In this document: piece after piece, positions 45,721 to 54,345 of the stretch
How positions within the stretch are numbered: position 1 is the first letter of the stretch
How the letters are laid out: each line of letters starts with the position of its first letter
Origin: an uncultured Prevotellaceae bacterium
GTDB lineage: Bacteria; Bacteroidota; Bacteroidia; Bacteroidales; Bacteroidaceae
Direction: 5' to 3'
Assembly (NCBI GenBank): GCA_900315745.1
Contig: ONAG01000001.1
Location: 1 to 64,000 of the forward strand
DNA: 64,000 nucleotides
Program-made: the position numbers and the translations under genes
The notes under the pieces: generated by a model
What the model saw: only the letters and a program-made list of their open reading frames with translations
Database searches by the model: none
What the model was told of the DNA's origin: nothing

Positions 45721-45744
45721 CTTCATATTGGATTGGTCTATTTA

Positions 45745-45921
45745 TTAGTCCCAAGTTCCCTTGTTGCTGAACATGTCGTCAACGGCATCTTCATACTCAT
45801 TGTCACCTTGTACGTTGCCAACGGGGATGAAAGAGGTGTTGCCAAATAATTCGTTAAGCACATTGTGCTTCAGGCTCAAGGTCATGACCTTGCAAGCGGG
45901 GTTGATATATTGCTTCTTCAT
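45745..45921 (-). CDS. 58-residue acidic peptide, MKKxYxNP family, member 2
   Basis: A 58-codon frame from ATG at 45921 to TAA at 45745, with a second in-frame TAA right after it. The protein begins MKKQYINPACKVMTLSLKHN and ends in an acidic stretch (GDNEYEDAVDDMFSN, then KGTWD). There is no signal peptide. It starts 19 nt after the stop of the 573-residue secreted protein and precedes a terminator at 45690-45720, so the two genes form a two-gene transcript. The function is unknown. It matches the peptide at 42188-42364 in length, start, and Trp-acidic tail. Confidence 0.78.
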   Translation of the reverse strand: MKKQYINPACKVMTLSLKHNVLNELFGNTSFIPVGNVQGDNEYEDAVDDMFSNKGTWD

Positions 45922-45940
45922 AATTCAAATGTGATTTTTA

Positions 45941-47662
45941 TTATTTGATGACCATTTTCTTACCGTTCACGATATACAGACCCTTTGTAGGATTGTTGAC
46001 GATGCGACCTTGGATGTCGTAGATTTGAGCGTTCTCTACCTCAGCGGCATTAACTTCATTGATACCATCTAAGTCATCTCCAAAGTTTTCTCCGACAATG
46101 TAGATGTTAGCTCTTGCTGTTTCGTCATCAAGAATCATGAATGCTCTGTTGGCAAGTACTGTGCCACCATTGTACTTGAAGAATCCGAGTGGGTTAAGAG
46201 TGTTCTTGCCTCTGTTGAATACGCGAAGATATTTTCTTCCAACTGGGGTGCCTACCTCTGGATAGCCATTGGCATCGATAGGACGAATCTTGTAGATGAA
46301 TTCGTCTGCGTCATCTGCTGTGCTGCCACCGTCGAAGTCCTCAGCAAAGAATATACCTCTCAAGAATGAACGGTCGGTCTCGTCTTGGATGGCCTTGTTC
46401 ACATCTTCCTCTACTGGGTTGCCAGCAGGATTGAGAAGGTTGTTGACATGAGCAGTAGAGTTGCACTCTACAACGACTGGAGTACGGGCGGGAACTACAC
46501 CTTTGTATTCCTTTGTGGTCACGTAACCTACAATGTCACCTGGGTTTGGTTGAACTGATCCGAATGTGCCGAGTTTTGGACCTTCGGGGATACCCCAAAC
46601 ACGTACAGTGTTAGCGCCATTGTTCACAATCTCCATTGGGAAGTCTGTGTAGATGGTCTGATAGTATTTGCCATCAAGACCCTGAACGAATGCGTCAAGT
46701 GCGAAATAGTTGTAGTCGTCGGTCTCTGTTCCAGGAACGATTTGCTTGATGTACCACTTTGCGAAGTCACCTGCGATTTCGATTTCAGGAGTGTAACCTG
46801 TTGTAGGATAGTCAACAGTGTTCTTGTTGGCAAAGCTTACGAACTCACCAGCAACTGGACCCATGTCGAATTTCTGTGTGTGGGTATTGAAGTTTGTCTT
46901 AACGTGACCACCAATCAGATAGTAGGTGTGACCCATGTGAATACGGTTTGTGTAACCAGAAAGCTCATACTCGAAGAAGTACTCCCATTCTGTCCAGAAT
47001 TGCTCGTCACCAGCTTCGTCGCAATAGTCCTTAACGCTGTCATACATCATGTTCCAAAGGTCTTGTGTCAGGTTTGCATTATCCTCTACAACACCCTTTT
47101 CAATCAGCATGTCTGCAAGTGGTCTTGGGTCTGGTGTGGTGCTCTTCAGATAGAAAGCGTCATTGCCCTGGCTGTCTGTTGTGGGCTCCATGTACATCTT
47201 CATGAGGTCGAACATAGCCTCAAGAGCTTCCTCACGCTCTTCTTTGGAAAGACCCCAATTGTTGTGGCTGTTGGCATAGCTCAAACCACGAGAGAAGCCT
47301 TCCTTCATCAAGGCAACGATAGGACCATAAACGGCTTTGGAAGCATCCACAGCCTGTGCACGGAGGTTGAGAACTTCCAGATCTTCAGGATTTACATCCA
47401 CGTAAGGACGATCTGGATCCTCTACATTAGCTTTAACAGCATTAACATAAAGCACTGTTCCAGGCATGGTCACTGCATCAACCTCTTTTGCTTGAGGCTG
47501 GGCCGTAGTCGGCGATGTAACGTTCATAACACCTGTTCCTCTTGCATTGAGGTAACCTACGTTGATGGCACGATAATAGCCGTCAAAATCTTGGCCATTA
47601 ACACCAACGCTCATCGCCGTGGCAACAAACGTCAATAATAAACCTTTTGTAAATTTTCTCAT
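45941..47662 (-). CDS. Secreted protein with T9SS-type sorting tail
   Basis: A 573-residue secreted protein of unknown function. Residues 1-23 are a signal peptide (MRKFTKGLLLTFVATAMSVG, cleaved after NG). Residues 24-100 contain YYRAINVGYLNARGTGVM; a helical segment at about 105-215 is rich in Asp and Glu. From about 235 to 540 it matches the 610-residue protein at 42564-44396 (GKYYQTIYTDFP, then GVVPARTPVVVECNST). It ends AQIYDIQGRIVNNPTKG and LYIVNGKKMVIK, a T9SS tail. Transcription starts at 47818-47848; the 58-residue peptide gene follows. Confidence 0.76.
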   Translation of the reverse strand: MRKFTKGLLLTFVATAMSVGVNGQDFDGYYRAINVGYLNARGTGVMNVTSPTTAQPQAKEVDAVTMPGTVLYVNAVKANVEDPDRPYVDVNPEDLEVLNLRAQAVDASKAVYGPIVALMKEGFSRGLSYANSHNNWGLSKEEREEALEAMFDLMKMYMEPTTDSQGNDAFYLKSTTPDPRPLADMLIEKGVVEDNANLTQDLWNMMYDSVKDYCDEAGDEQFWTEWEYFFEYELSGYTNRIHMGHTYYLIGGHVKTNFNTHTQKFDMGPVAGEFVSFANKNTVDYPTTGYTPEIEIAGDFAKWYIKQIVPGTETDDYNYFALDAFVQGLDGKYYQTIYTDFPMEIVNNGANTVRVWGIPEGPKLGTFGSVQPNPGDIVGYVTTKEYKGVVPARTPVVVECNSTAHVNNLLNPAGNPVEEDVNKAIQDETDRSFLRGIFFAEDFDGGSTADDADEFIYKIRPIDANGYPEVGTPVGRKYLRVFNRGKNTLNPLGFFKYNGGTVLANRAFMILDDETARANIYIVGENFGDDLDGINEVNAAEVENAQIYDIQGRIVNNPTKGLYIVNGKKMVIK

Positions 47663-47972
47663 AATTTAAATTATTTAAGTTTATGTGTAGAAATTCCTTT
47701 TTCTTTAATTGTGGGTATCAATAGGATTGGCTTTTCTCTTCATGAGAATAGGCATTTCTTTAATTGAAGTTAGTTTGCTCTTTATCTTTTTTCTTGCTAC
47801 TTAGATATATTTTGGTGCAAATTTATAAACTCTTTCTGAATTGACAAAGTATTTCTTTTGTTTTATTTCTTAAAAAATGTAAAAAAGTCCTTTTCTGTAT
47901 AATTCCGTTTTTTTTTATAGTTTTTTTTCTTTTTTTGAATCAAACTTCTTGTTATTCTTGTTGTTCTTTGAA
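47663..47972. other. Promoter region and long leader of the secreted protein-peptide operon
   Basis: 310 very AT-rich bases between aroB (ends 47973) and the 573-residue protein gene. It holds the consensus promoter at 47818-47848. The predicted leader from about 47814 to 47663 is 150 nt and A-rich in the sense direction. I see no stable hairpin or reading frame in it, and no clear aroB terminator. Confidence 0.6.
47818..47848 (-). promoter_or_regulatory. Consensus promoter of the secreted protein-peptide operon
   Basis: On the minus strand TTTG (47848-47845), a 19-nt spacer and TAAATTTG (47825-47818) match both elements. The layout is identical to the promoter of peptide member 1 (42471-42501). 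Confidence 0.82.
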
Positions 47973-49022
47973 TCAACCCTCGCGAAGGAAATCCAGTGAT
48001 TCTTTAATAACTTCAGGTGAACATGTCTGGTTTACACGTATTTTGCCCACATCTTCCAATAATGTGAAGTTGATAGTCCCGCCTATGTTTTTCTTGTCGT
48101 GTGTCATAAACTCAAGCAAGGCAGGGTAGTCCTCGCACGTGATTCTTGGTATTCCGTAATATTCCCTTATGAATTTTGCGGTTGTGTGTAATTTGTCTTT
48201 CGGAAATCCTGTAAGAATACAACTGAGATAGAGTTCGCAAATTATGCCGAAAGCTACTGCATAACCATGTAGCAATGGCTTGTTTTGATGCATTGACCAA
48301 GACTCCAAGGCATGTCCTATGGTATGCCCAAAGTTCAGCGATTTGCGAATTCCTTTCTCGTAAGGATCTTGGCTTACGATGTCTTGTTTTACAGCCACCG
48401 AACTGCCCACCATGGATTGGAGTTGGGAAAGGTCTGGATTGATAATGTCAAATTGCAATAGTTCCGACCATGTCTTTGTGCTGGAAATTAGGCCATGTTT
48501 AAGCATTTCCGCGTAGCCTGACAAAATGTTTTCTTGGTCAAGTGTGTTGAGGAATTGTGTGTTGATTATCACGTGTTGTGAATCGGAAAACACTCCTATC
48601 TCGTTTTTCAGACCATTGAAATTGATGCCTGTCTTCCCACCAACTGATGCATCTACCATGGCAAGCAGGGTGGTGGGGATGTTTATGTAGTTGATGCCAC
48701 GTTTGAAAGTACTTGCCGCAAAACCTCCCAAGTCTGTCACCATGCCACCTCCAAGGCATATTAAGCATGAATGACGGGTGGCTCCTTCTTTAGACAAGGA
48801 TTCCCATACAGCCGACAGGCTTGCCAAGTCCTTGTGGCTGTCACTGCAAGGGATTGTGATGTGGTGGGCATGGCGAAGTCCGATGAAGTTGCCAACAAGT
48901 GGCCAGCACTTTTCGTGGGTTATGTTGTCTGTGAGCACGAATATTTTGTCGTGACTACATTCAGATATGGCTATTGCCAAATCTTGATATAGTGATGATG
49001 AAATTATTACCCTATTGTCCAT
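47973..49022 (-). CDS. aroB: 3-Dehydroquinate synthase
   Basis: A 349-residue AroB that closes the first ring of the shikimate pathway, converting DAHP to 3-dehydroquinate with NAD and a metal ion. The NAD loop GGGMVTDLGGFAASTFKRG is near residue 100, and metal ligands are in LSGYAEMLKHGLI near residue 180 and SLNFGHTIGHALE near residue 237. The shikimate pathway supplies the chorismate that menF uses. The promoter box at 49178-49185 predicts a leader of about 150 nt. Confidence 0.95.
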   Translation of the reverse strand: MDNRVIISSSLYQDLAIAISECSHDKIFVLTDNITHEKCWPLVGNFIGLRHAHHITIPCSDSHKDLASLSAVWESLSKEGATRHSCLICLGGGMVTDLGGFAASTFKRGINYINIPTTLLAMVDASVGGKTGINFNGLKNEIGVFSDSQHVIINTQFLNTLDQENILSGYAEMLKHGLISSTKTWSELLQFDIINPDLSQLQSMVGSSVAVKQDIVSQDPYEKGIRKSLNFGHTIGHALESWSMHQNKPLLHGYAVAFGIICELYLSCILTGFPKDKLHTTAKFIREYYGIPRITCEDYPALLEFMTHDKKNIGGTINFTLLEDVGKIRVNQTCSPEVIKESLDFLREG

Positions 49023-49177
49023 GATGACTTCTTACCTTAAAATTTTATTATCTTGACCTGAAATTTTGTGCTTCTGTAGCACTAAATAGATTTTCTATGT
49101 TTCCCTTATCTTTAAAAGGTGGGATAGGTTTGGGCTGTTGCTTAATTGTATTGTCTATAAGTTTTTTTGAATTGATG

Positions 49178-49185
49178 CAAAGGTA
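49178..49185 (-). promoter_or_regulatory. -7 box of aroB
   Basis: TACCTTTG on the minus strand matches TAnnTTTG. A TTG at 49205-49203 is at 17 nt, slightly too close. The leader would be about 150 nt, with no obvious regulatory fold that I can identify. Confidence 0.5.
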
Positions 49186-49309
49186 AACAAAAATATGCAA
49201 AACAAGAAAAAAGATTGAAGATATTAAACCTTTGCATGCGTTAATACGTCTAAAAAACATAAAAACACGCAGCGATGACGCTGTTTTTTGGTATTATTTA
49301 GGCAAAAAG

Positions 49310-52300
49310 ATGAAAAAATTATTCGCATGTTTGTTGTTATTGTCCACAGTGCTTACTACCAATGCCCAACAGGCCATCACTGGGCACATTGTTGACAAAG
49401 AATCTAAAGAAGGCATTGTACAGGCTACTTTGCAGTTGTTGAAAAAGGATAGTACGTTCGTTTCTGGTGTACTTTCCGATGACAATGGTTATTTTAACAT
49501 TCCCGTCAATGAGTCAGGTCATTACATTGTAAAAGTGACAAGCATTGGGTACACTACATGGACCAAGGATGTAACTGTTTCAAAGGACAAAAATTTTGAC
49601 CTTGGGAATGTGGTGCTTAGTCCTGATGCCATCTTGTTAAAGGAAGTAACAGCTACTGGACAGGCCGCAAAGGTGGTTGTAAAAGAAGATACTTTTGTGT
49701 ACAACTCAGCTGCGTATCGTGTTCCTGAAGGGTCTGTAGTTGAGGAATTGGTGAGAAAACTCCCAGGTGCACAAGTTGACGATGAAGGCAAAATCACCAT
49801 CAATGGCAAGCAGGTGAAGAAAATCCTTGTAGATGGCAAGGAATTCATGACAGGAGACACACAAACCGCATTGAAGAACCTTCCCACTTCGATAGTTGAC
49901 CGTATCAAGGCGTATGACGAGAGAAGTGACCTTGCACGTATTACTGGAATTGACGATGGAGAGGAGCAGACTGTTCTTGATTTCGGGCTCAAGGCTGGAA
50001 TGAACAAGGGCTTCTTTGGAAATGCAGACCTCGCCATAGGTACCCATGGTCGCTATGCCGAGCGTGTCATGGCTGCCTTGTTCAAGGACAAATACAGAAT
50101 AATGGCTATGGGTAGTGCCAACAATACCAACGACATGGGATTCCCAGGAGGTGGTGGCCGCCGAGGTGGAATGGGTGGTGCCAGCAATGGACGCAATTCT
50201 ACAAAGATGATAGGCCTCAATCTGAATTACGAGGATACTGACAAACTTGAGGTAGATGCCAGCGTCAGGTGGAACCATAGCAATGGAGACGTATATTCTA
50301 AACAGTCAACACAGAATTTCGTGGGGAATAGTTCTTTCTCCAACAGCATAAACCAAAATTATACAAGACGTAATTCTTGGAACGGCCAGATGAGATTGGA
50401 ATGGATGCCAGACTCCATGACAAATATAATGTTCAGGCCAAGTTTCACTGTTTCGTCCAACGATGGCAACCAATCGACGGTCTCTGCCACATATAACGAA
50501 GATCCTTATCTCTATGTCGCTAACCCGCTCTCAGAGGAAGGACTGAAGCAACTTGCCAAATGGTTGGTGTCTGATGATGGTGACAGCACAAGAATCCTTG
50601 TCAACGACCAAAACAACGTGTCACTTTCCTATGGCAAGTCCAGCTCGCTTAACGGTATGTTGCAGTTCAATAGAAAGTTGAACAACCGTGGTCGCAACGT
50701 CACACTGCGTGTCGATGGAAACTACAGCGACAATGATAATACGAGCCTGTCAATCAATAGGACCACTCTCTACCAGACTTTGAACTATCTCGGTCTCGAT
50801 TCCACTTACCAGACAAACAGGTACAGTCTCACTCCGTCAACACGCAAGGGGTATTCGCTACAGACCACTTATACAGAGCCTATTGCAAGAACCATGTTCA
50901 TGCAGTTGAGCTACCGCTACAACTATAGCTTTAACGAGAGCGACCGATCGACATACGACTTCAGTTACCTTGGCACCGCATTCTCAGAGGGCATTGTTCC
51001 CCAATATCGCACGTGGAGCCCATATCTCAATAGAGTGACAGACGGCATAGAGAATCACAAGGAACAAAACTTGAGCCGCTATTCCGAGTACAAGAACTAT
51101 ACTCACGACATACAACTCACTTATCGATGGATTCAGCCAAAGTTCCAACTTAATGCCGGATTCATGGTGCAGCCGCAGAAATCACATTATATTCAAGACT
51201 ATCAAGGCGTGTTTGTGGATACCGTGAGAAATGTCACCAACATGTCGCCGACTCTCGATTTCCGTTATCGTTTCAACCAGTTGAGCAACCTGCGTGTACA
51301 ATACCGTGGTACAACGTCGCAGCCAAGCATGTCTGACCTGTTGGCAATCAGAGACGACAGCAACCCGATGAACATTACTGAGGGTAACCCTGGACTGAAA
51401 CCATCGTTCACCAATAGCTTCCAGCTCTTCTACAATACCTACAGGCAGGCTCACCAACAGTCAATCATGACTTTTGCCAATTTAAGCACCACTCGCAACA
51501 GCATCAGCAATATGGTGACTTACAACGAAAAGACAGGTGGACGTGTATCACGCCCTGAAAATATCAATGGTAACTGGAACTTGAACAGTGCATTCATGTT
51601 CAACACTGCCATCGACAGTGTCGGCATGTGGAACGTAAACACTTTCACCAATTTTGGTTACACCAACAATGTGAGCTATCTCTTCTTGGATGGTGTAACT
51701 CGTAAGAACTATACCCGCACCACTACAGTGATGGAGCGCCTCTCGCTGTCATTCCGCAATTCTTGGCTGGAAGTGGAGCCTAATGGATCTTTTACTTATA
51801 CTCATGCCCGTAACAAGTTGCAGAGCAACAGCGACCTCGATACATGGATTTTCTCATATGGTGTCAACTTCAACATCTACGCTCCATGGGGAACAAGTCT
51901 CTCCACCGGCATCAGCGAGAACTCACGCAGAGGTTTCAACGATAGTTCGATGAACACCAACGAGTTGATTTGGAATGCACAGATTAGTCACGGCTTCTTG
52001 AAGGGCAAGGCACTCACAGTAAGTTTGCAACTGTATGACATCCTTCACCAACAAAGCAGTTTGTCTCGCACCATCAATGACATGATGAGAAGTGATACGG
52101 AGTATAACACAATCAACAGCTATGCAATGGTGCATGTCATCTACCGTTTCAATGCTTTTGGAGGCAAGCAGGCAAGGCAGGGCATGATGCCCGGCATGAT
52201 GCCTGGTATGATGCCTGGAGGCATGCCTGCAGGTGGTGGTCGTCCTGGTGGCTTCGGAGGTGGTCGTCCTGGTGGTGGCGGTGGCTTCGGCGGCGGTCGT

Positions 52301-52348
52301 CCTGGTGGTGGCGGTGGCTTCGGTGGCGGTCGTCCCGGTGGTTTCTAA
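49310..52348 (+). CDS. Large outer-membrane beta-barrel protein (CarboxypepD-reg-like plus OMP barrel)
   Basis: A 1012-residue TonB-receptor-related protein. It has a signal peptide (KKLFACLLLLSTVLTTNA), a carboxypeptidase-regulatory-like domain at about 22-105 (ITGHIVDKESKEGIVQATL), a plug-like region with VPEGSVVEELVRKLPGAQVD near 155, and a long OMP beta-barrel. The insert FPGGGGRRGGMGGASNGR near 288 is unusual. The barrel is followed by a tail from about residue 958 with GMMP repeats and GGGRPGG repeats, ending RPGGF. No SusD-like partner is adjacent. The upstream in-frame start at 49232 is rejected because the signal peptide starts at 49310. Confidence 0.82.
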   Translation: MKKLFACLLLLSTVLTTNAQQAITGHIVDKESKEGIVQATLQLLKKDSTFVSGVLSDDNGYFNIPVNESGHYIVKVTSIGYTTWTKDVTVSKDKNFDLGNVVLSPDAILLKEVTATGQAAKVVVKEDTFVYNSAAYRVPEGSVVEELVRKLPGAQVDDEGKITINGKQVKKILVDGKEFMTGDTQTALKNLPTSIVDRIKAYDERSDLARITGIDDGEEQTVLDFGLKAGMNKGFFGNADLAIGTHGRYAERVMAALFKDKYRIMAMGSANNTNDMGFPGGGGRRGGMGGASNGRNSTKMIGLNLNYEDTDKLEVDASVRWNHSNGDVYSKQSTQNFVGNSSFSNSINQNYTRRNSWNGQMRLEWMPDSMTNIMFRPSFTVSSNDGNQSTVSATYNEDPYLYVANPLSEEGLKQLAKWLVSDDGDSTRILVNDQNNVSLSYGKSSSLNGMLQFNRKLNNRGRNVTLRVDGNYSDNDNTSLSINRTTLYQTLNYLGLDSTYQTNRYSLTPSTRKGYSLQTTYTEPIARTMFMQLSYRYNYSFNESDRSTYDFSYLGTAFSEGIVPQYRTWSPYLNRVTDGIENHKEQNLSRYSEYKNYTHDIQLTYRWIQPKFQLNAGFMVQPQKSHYIQDYQGVFVDTVRNVTNMSPTLDFRYRFNQLSNLRVQYRGTTSQPSMSDLLAIRDDSNPMNITEGNPGLKPSFTNSFQLFYNTYRQAHQQSIMTFANLSTTRNSISNMVTYNEKTGGRVSRPENINGNWNLNSAFMFNTAIDSVGMWNVNTFTNFGYTNNVSYLFLDGVTRKNYTRTTTVMERLSLSFRNSWLEVEPNGSFTYTHARNKLQSNSDLDTWIFSYGVNFNIYAPWGTSLSTGISENSRRGFNDSSMNTNELIWNAQISHGFLKGKALTVSLQLYDILHQQSSLSRTINDMMRSDTEYNTINSYAMVHVIYRFNAFGGKQARQGMMPGMMPGMMPGGMPAGGGRPGGFGGGRPGGGGGFGGGRPGGGGGFGGGRPGGF
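52181..52348 (+). repeat. Low-complexity coding repeats (GMMP and GGGRPGG)
   Basis: This encodes the C-terminal tail of the outer-membrane protein. Three 12-bp units encode GMMP, then several 27- to 36-bp units encode GGGRPGG with GGGFGGG between them. The DNA is GGT-rich and near-identical between units, which suggests recent slippage-driven expansion. Confidence 0.85.
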
Positions 52349-52378
52349 TAAAGCAAAAAACAAGAAAGAGAATAATAC

Positions 52379-52413
52379 AAAATTGCCAGCATCAAATGGA
52401 TGCTGGCAATTTT
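52379..52413. terminator. Bidirectional terminator between the OMP and S4 genes
   Basis: A perfect 15-bp stem (52379-52393 with 52399-52413, 5-nt loop) is flanked by A and T runs and lies between convergent genes. Confidence 0.88.
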
Positions 52414-52432
52414 GTATGGAGTTGTGTTGGTG

Positions 52433-52849
52433 TTAGTCAATGTCATCGTCGTCGTCGAAACCAAATAGGGAGGGCTCTACAAAGGCTTCCATGGCTCTGC
52501 GGTCCTTTTTGGTAGGCCTGCCTGTTCCTCGTGCCCTGTCCACAAAACCACTGATACGGCTCATTTCAAGTATCTCGTATTGTTTCGGGTCGGTCACGTT
52601 CTCGTATATTTCGGGCAACAGCTTAGCACCAACTCTATTCTCGATGCACTGCAAGATGCGAAAGGAATAGGTGACAGGGGGCTTCCTTACATCTACGACT
52701 TCACCTGCTTTCACAGGGCGTGACGGCTTCACATTGACGCCTCCGATGGTAACGCGACCGTTTTTGCAGGCGTCAGCAGCTATGGTGCGAGTCTTGAAAA
52801 TGCGGGCTGCCCACAGCCATTTGTCTATCCTTGCTTCAGTGTCGCTCAT
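52433..52849 (-). CDS. S4-domain RNA-binding protein (HslR/Hsp15 family)
   Basis: A 138-residue protein with one S4 RNA-binding domain at residues 6-60 ([19 protein letters not shown], then [22 protein letters not shown]). In E. coli HslR binds free 50S subunits carrying a nascent chain. The C-terminal region is basic and then acidic ([14 protein letters not shown] and [10 protein letters not shown]). Its first 14 bases overlap the end of pth, and the operon rplY-pth-S4 groups three ribosome-related genes. Confidence 0.88.
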   Translation of the reverse strand: MSDTEARIDKWLWAARIFKTRTIAADACKNGRVTIGGVNVKPSRPVKAGEVVDVRKPPVTYSFRILQCIENRVGAKLLPEIYENVTDPKQYEILEMSRISGFVDRARGTGRPTKKDRRAMEAFVEPSLFGFDDDDDID

Positions 52850-53441
52850 TGTCAGATGGTGGATTTGGGGTGGTTGGCTTGCGTTTGTTGTATTGGTTCA
52901 TTGTGATGTTCACACCTGTCAGAACGAAACTTTTGATGATTTCTATCGCAGTCTCAAAGGTTGGAATTAGTGTCTCACGCTCTTCCATGCTGAAATTCCC
53001 TAAAACGTAGTCCACTTGGCTTCCACGCGGAAAATCGTTGCCTATTCCTATGCGCAAACGAGCATATTGCTGGCCTATGAGTTGCTGTATGTGGCCAAGG
53101 CCATTATGGCTGCCAGCACTGCCACTGGCTTTCAAGCGAAGTGTGCCAAGAGGAAGAGACAAGTCGTCAACAATAACAAGCAAACGGCATTCGTCGATGT
53201 TCTCCTTGTTTAACCAATACCTTACAGCATTGCCACTTAAATTCATGAAGGTAGTGGGTTTCAAGAGAAACAACTTTCTGCCTTTCAATGAACTCTCGGC
53301 AACAAACCCATAGCGGCGGTCATCAAAAACAATATTGGACGCTTTGGCAAAAGCGTCCAATACCATGTATCCTATATTATGTCGGGTCTCGGCATATTCC
53401 GCTCCAGGATTGCCCAAGCCAACAATAAGATATTTGTCCAT
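52836..53441 (-). CDS. pth: Peptidyl-tRNA hydrolase
   Basis: A 201-residue Pth that cleaves peptidyl-tRNA released from stalled ribosomes. [26 protein letters not shown] at the start contains the catalytic His, and [12 protein letters not shown] near residue 62 and [11 protein letters not shown] near residue 107 complete the active site. The frame extends to 53510, but the family start and the 16-nt spacing to rplY favour the ATG at 53441. It lies between rplY and the S4 gene, as often seen for rplY-pth. Confidence 0.94.
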   Translation of the reverse strand: MDKYLIVGLGNPGAEYAETRHNIGYMVLDAFAKASNIVFDDRRYGFVAESSLKGRKLFLLKPTTFMNLSGNAVRYWLNKENIDECRLLVIVDDLSLPLGTLRLKASGSAGSHNGLGHIQQLIGQQYARLRIGIGNDFPRGSQVDYVLGNFSMEERETLIPTFETAIEIIKSFVLTGVNITMNQYNKRKPTTPNPPSDNERH

Positions 53442-53457
53442 TAGAAGATGGATTATT

Positions 53458-54069
53458 TTACTCTGCAGCAGCCTCCTCTTCTTCAGAAGCGGCATTCTTA
53501 GAAGCTGCACGTGTCATCTTGATGGAGCATACCACAACTTCCTTGCTGGTGGCAAACTCAAGACCTTCAAAGCTAAGTTCGCCAACCTTGATGCTCTTGC
53601 CAATGCGAAGGTTGGTAACATCGATGTCAAGCTGCTCGGGTATCTGCCTAAATGGAGCGGTAACCTCAATCTTGCGAATAGAAAGGTTCATGCGACCGCC
53701 ATCACGAATACCTTGTGCCAGACCAACCAGATGAACGGGAATGCCAATGGTGAGAGGCTTCTCCTCGTTTATCTCCAAAAAGTCGATATGGAGAACTGCG
53801 TCTGTGGTGGGGTGGAATTGCAATTCCTTGATCACGGCTGTGTGGTGTACGCCTTCGATGTCGAGGTTGATAACATAGACATGGGGAGTGTAAATCACCT
53901 TGCGAAGATCAGATGCGGGAATGGCAAATGCCAATGCCTCTGGTTTGCCGTTTGCATCTTTTGCCTCACCATAGAGGTTGCAAGGTACAAGACCCTCTTT
54001 GCGCAATTGTTTGGTGGCTTTCTTGCCTGTCAATTCACGCTTTTGTCCTTTCAAATTAAATTCTTTCAT
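53458..54069 (-). CDS. rplY: 50S ribosomal protein L25/general stress protein Ctc
   Basis: A 203-residue L25 of the long (TL5/Ctc) type. The N-terminal L25 domain (about residues 5-92, [28 protein letters not shown]) binds 5S rRNA. The C-terminal beta-domain includes [19 protein letters not shown] near residue 108. The tail is Glu- and Ala-rich (SEEEEAAAE). Pth follows after 16 nt. A -7 box is at 54173-54180, about 100 nt upstream. Confidence 0.94.
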   Translation of the reverse strand: MKEFNLKGQKRELTGKKATKQLRKEGLVPCNLYGEAKDANGKPEALAFAIPASDLRKVIYTPHVYVINLDIEGVHHTAVIKELQFHPTTDAVLHIDFLEINEEKPLTIGIPVHLVGLAQGIRDGGRMNLSIRKIEVTAPFRQIPEQLDIDVTNLRIGKSIKVGELSFEGLEFATSKEVVVCSIKMTRAASKNAASEEEEAAAE

Positions 54070-54172
54070 GACAATTAATAAATGTGTTACTCTAAATTAA
54101 GTGAATAATAAATCGATGCTTAATTCGCCATCACACGAAAACCTTTAATGTCGGGTGTGTCAAAAAGCGGTG

Positions 54173-54180
54173 CAAAGGTA
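54173..54180 (-). promoter_or_regulatory. -7 box of rplY-pth-S4
   Basis: TACCTTTG on the minus strand matches TAnnTTTG. The predicted leader to the rplY ATG at 54069 is about 100 nt and contains CACAC at about 54133 facing GTGTG at about 54156. This weak pairing could be an autoregulatory stem but is not convincing. Confidence 0.5.
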
Positions 54181-54251
54181 ATCATTTATTCTTTATTATT
54201 GTTATTCCCAACTGAAAATTTGAAAAAACGGCCATATTTTTCAACAATTTC

Positions 54252-54282
54252 TTGCAAATCACACGAAAAAGAATTATTTTTG
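54252..54282 (+). promoter_or_regulatory. Promoter of nusB
   Basis: TTG at 54252-54254, a 20-nt spacer and TATTTTTG at 54275-54282. The leader to the ATG at 54346 is about 60 nt. Confidence 0.65.
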
Positions 54283-54345
54283 CATCACACTTTTAAGTAA
54301 CCAATAGGGATATCTTTTGTTTTTTTAATAATACTGCGTTTGCAC

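Noticed and set aside
46742-47638. A 298-codon plus-strand frame opposite the 573-residue secreted protein
   Set aside because: It is a shadow of the real gene. The minus-strand product has a signal peptide, a sorting tail and a consensus promoter, while the plus-strand product has no recognisable features.
49048-49260. A 70-codon frame upstream of aroB
   Set aside because: It begins upstream of the aroB -7 box, so the promoter lies inside it, and its composition is unremarkable.
53335-54078. A 247-codon plus-strand frame opposite rplY and pth
   Set aside because: Both minus-strand genes have clear family motifs; the antisense frame has none.
54133-54160. A possible L25 autoregulatory stem in the rplY leader
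   Set aside because: Only CACAC/GTGTG pairs well; the inner sequence does not form a stable stem.
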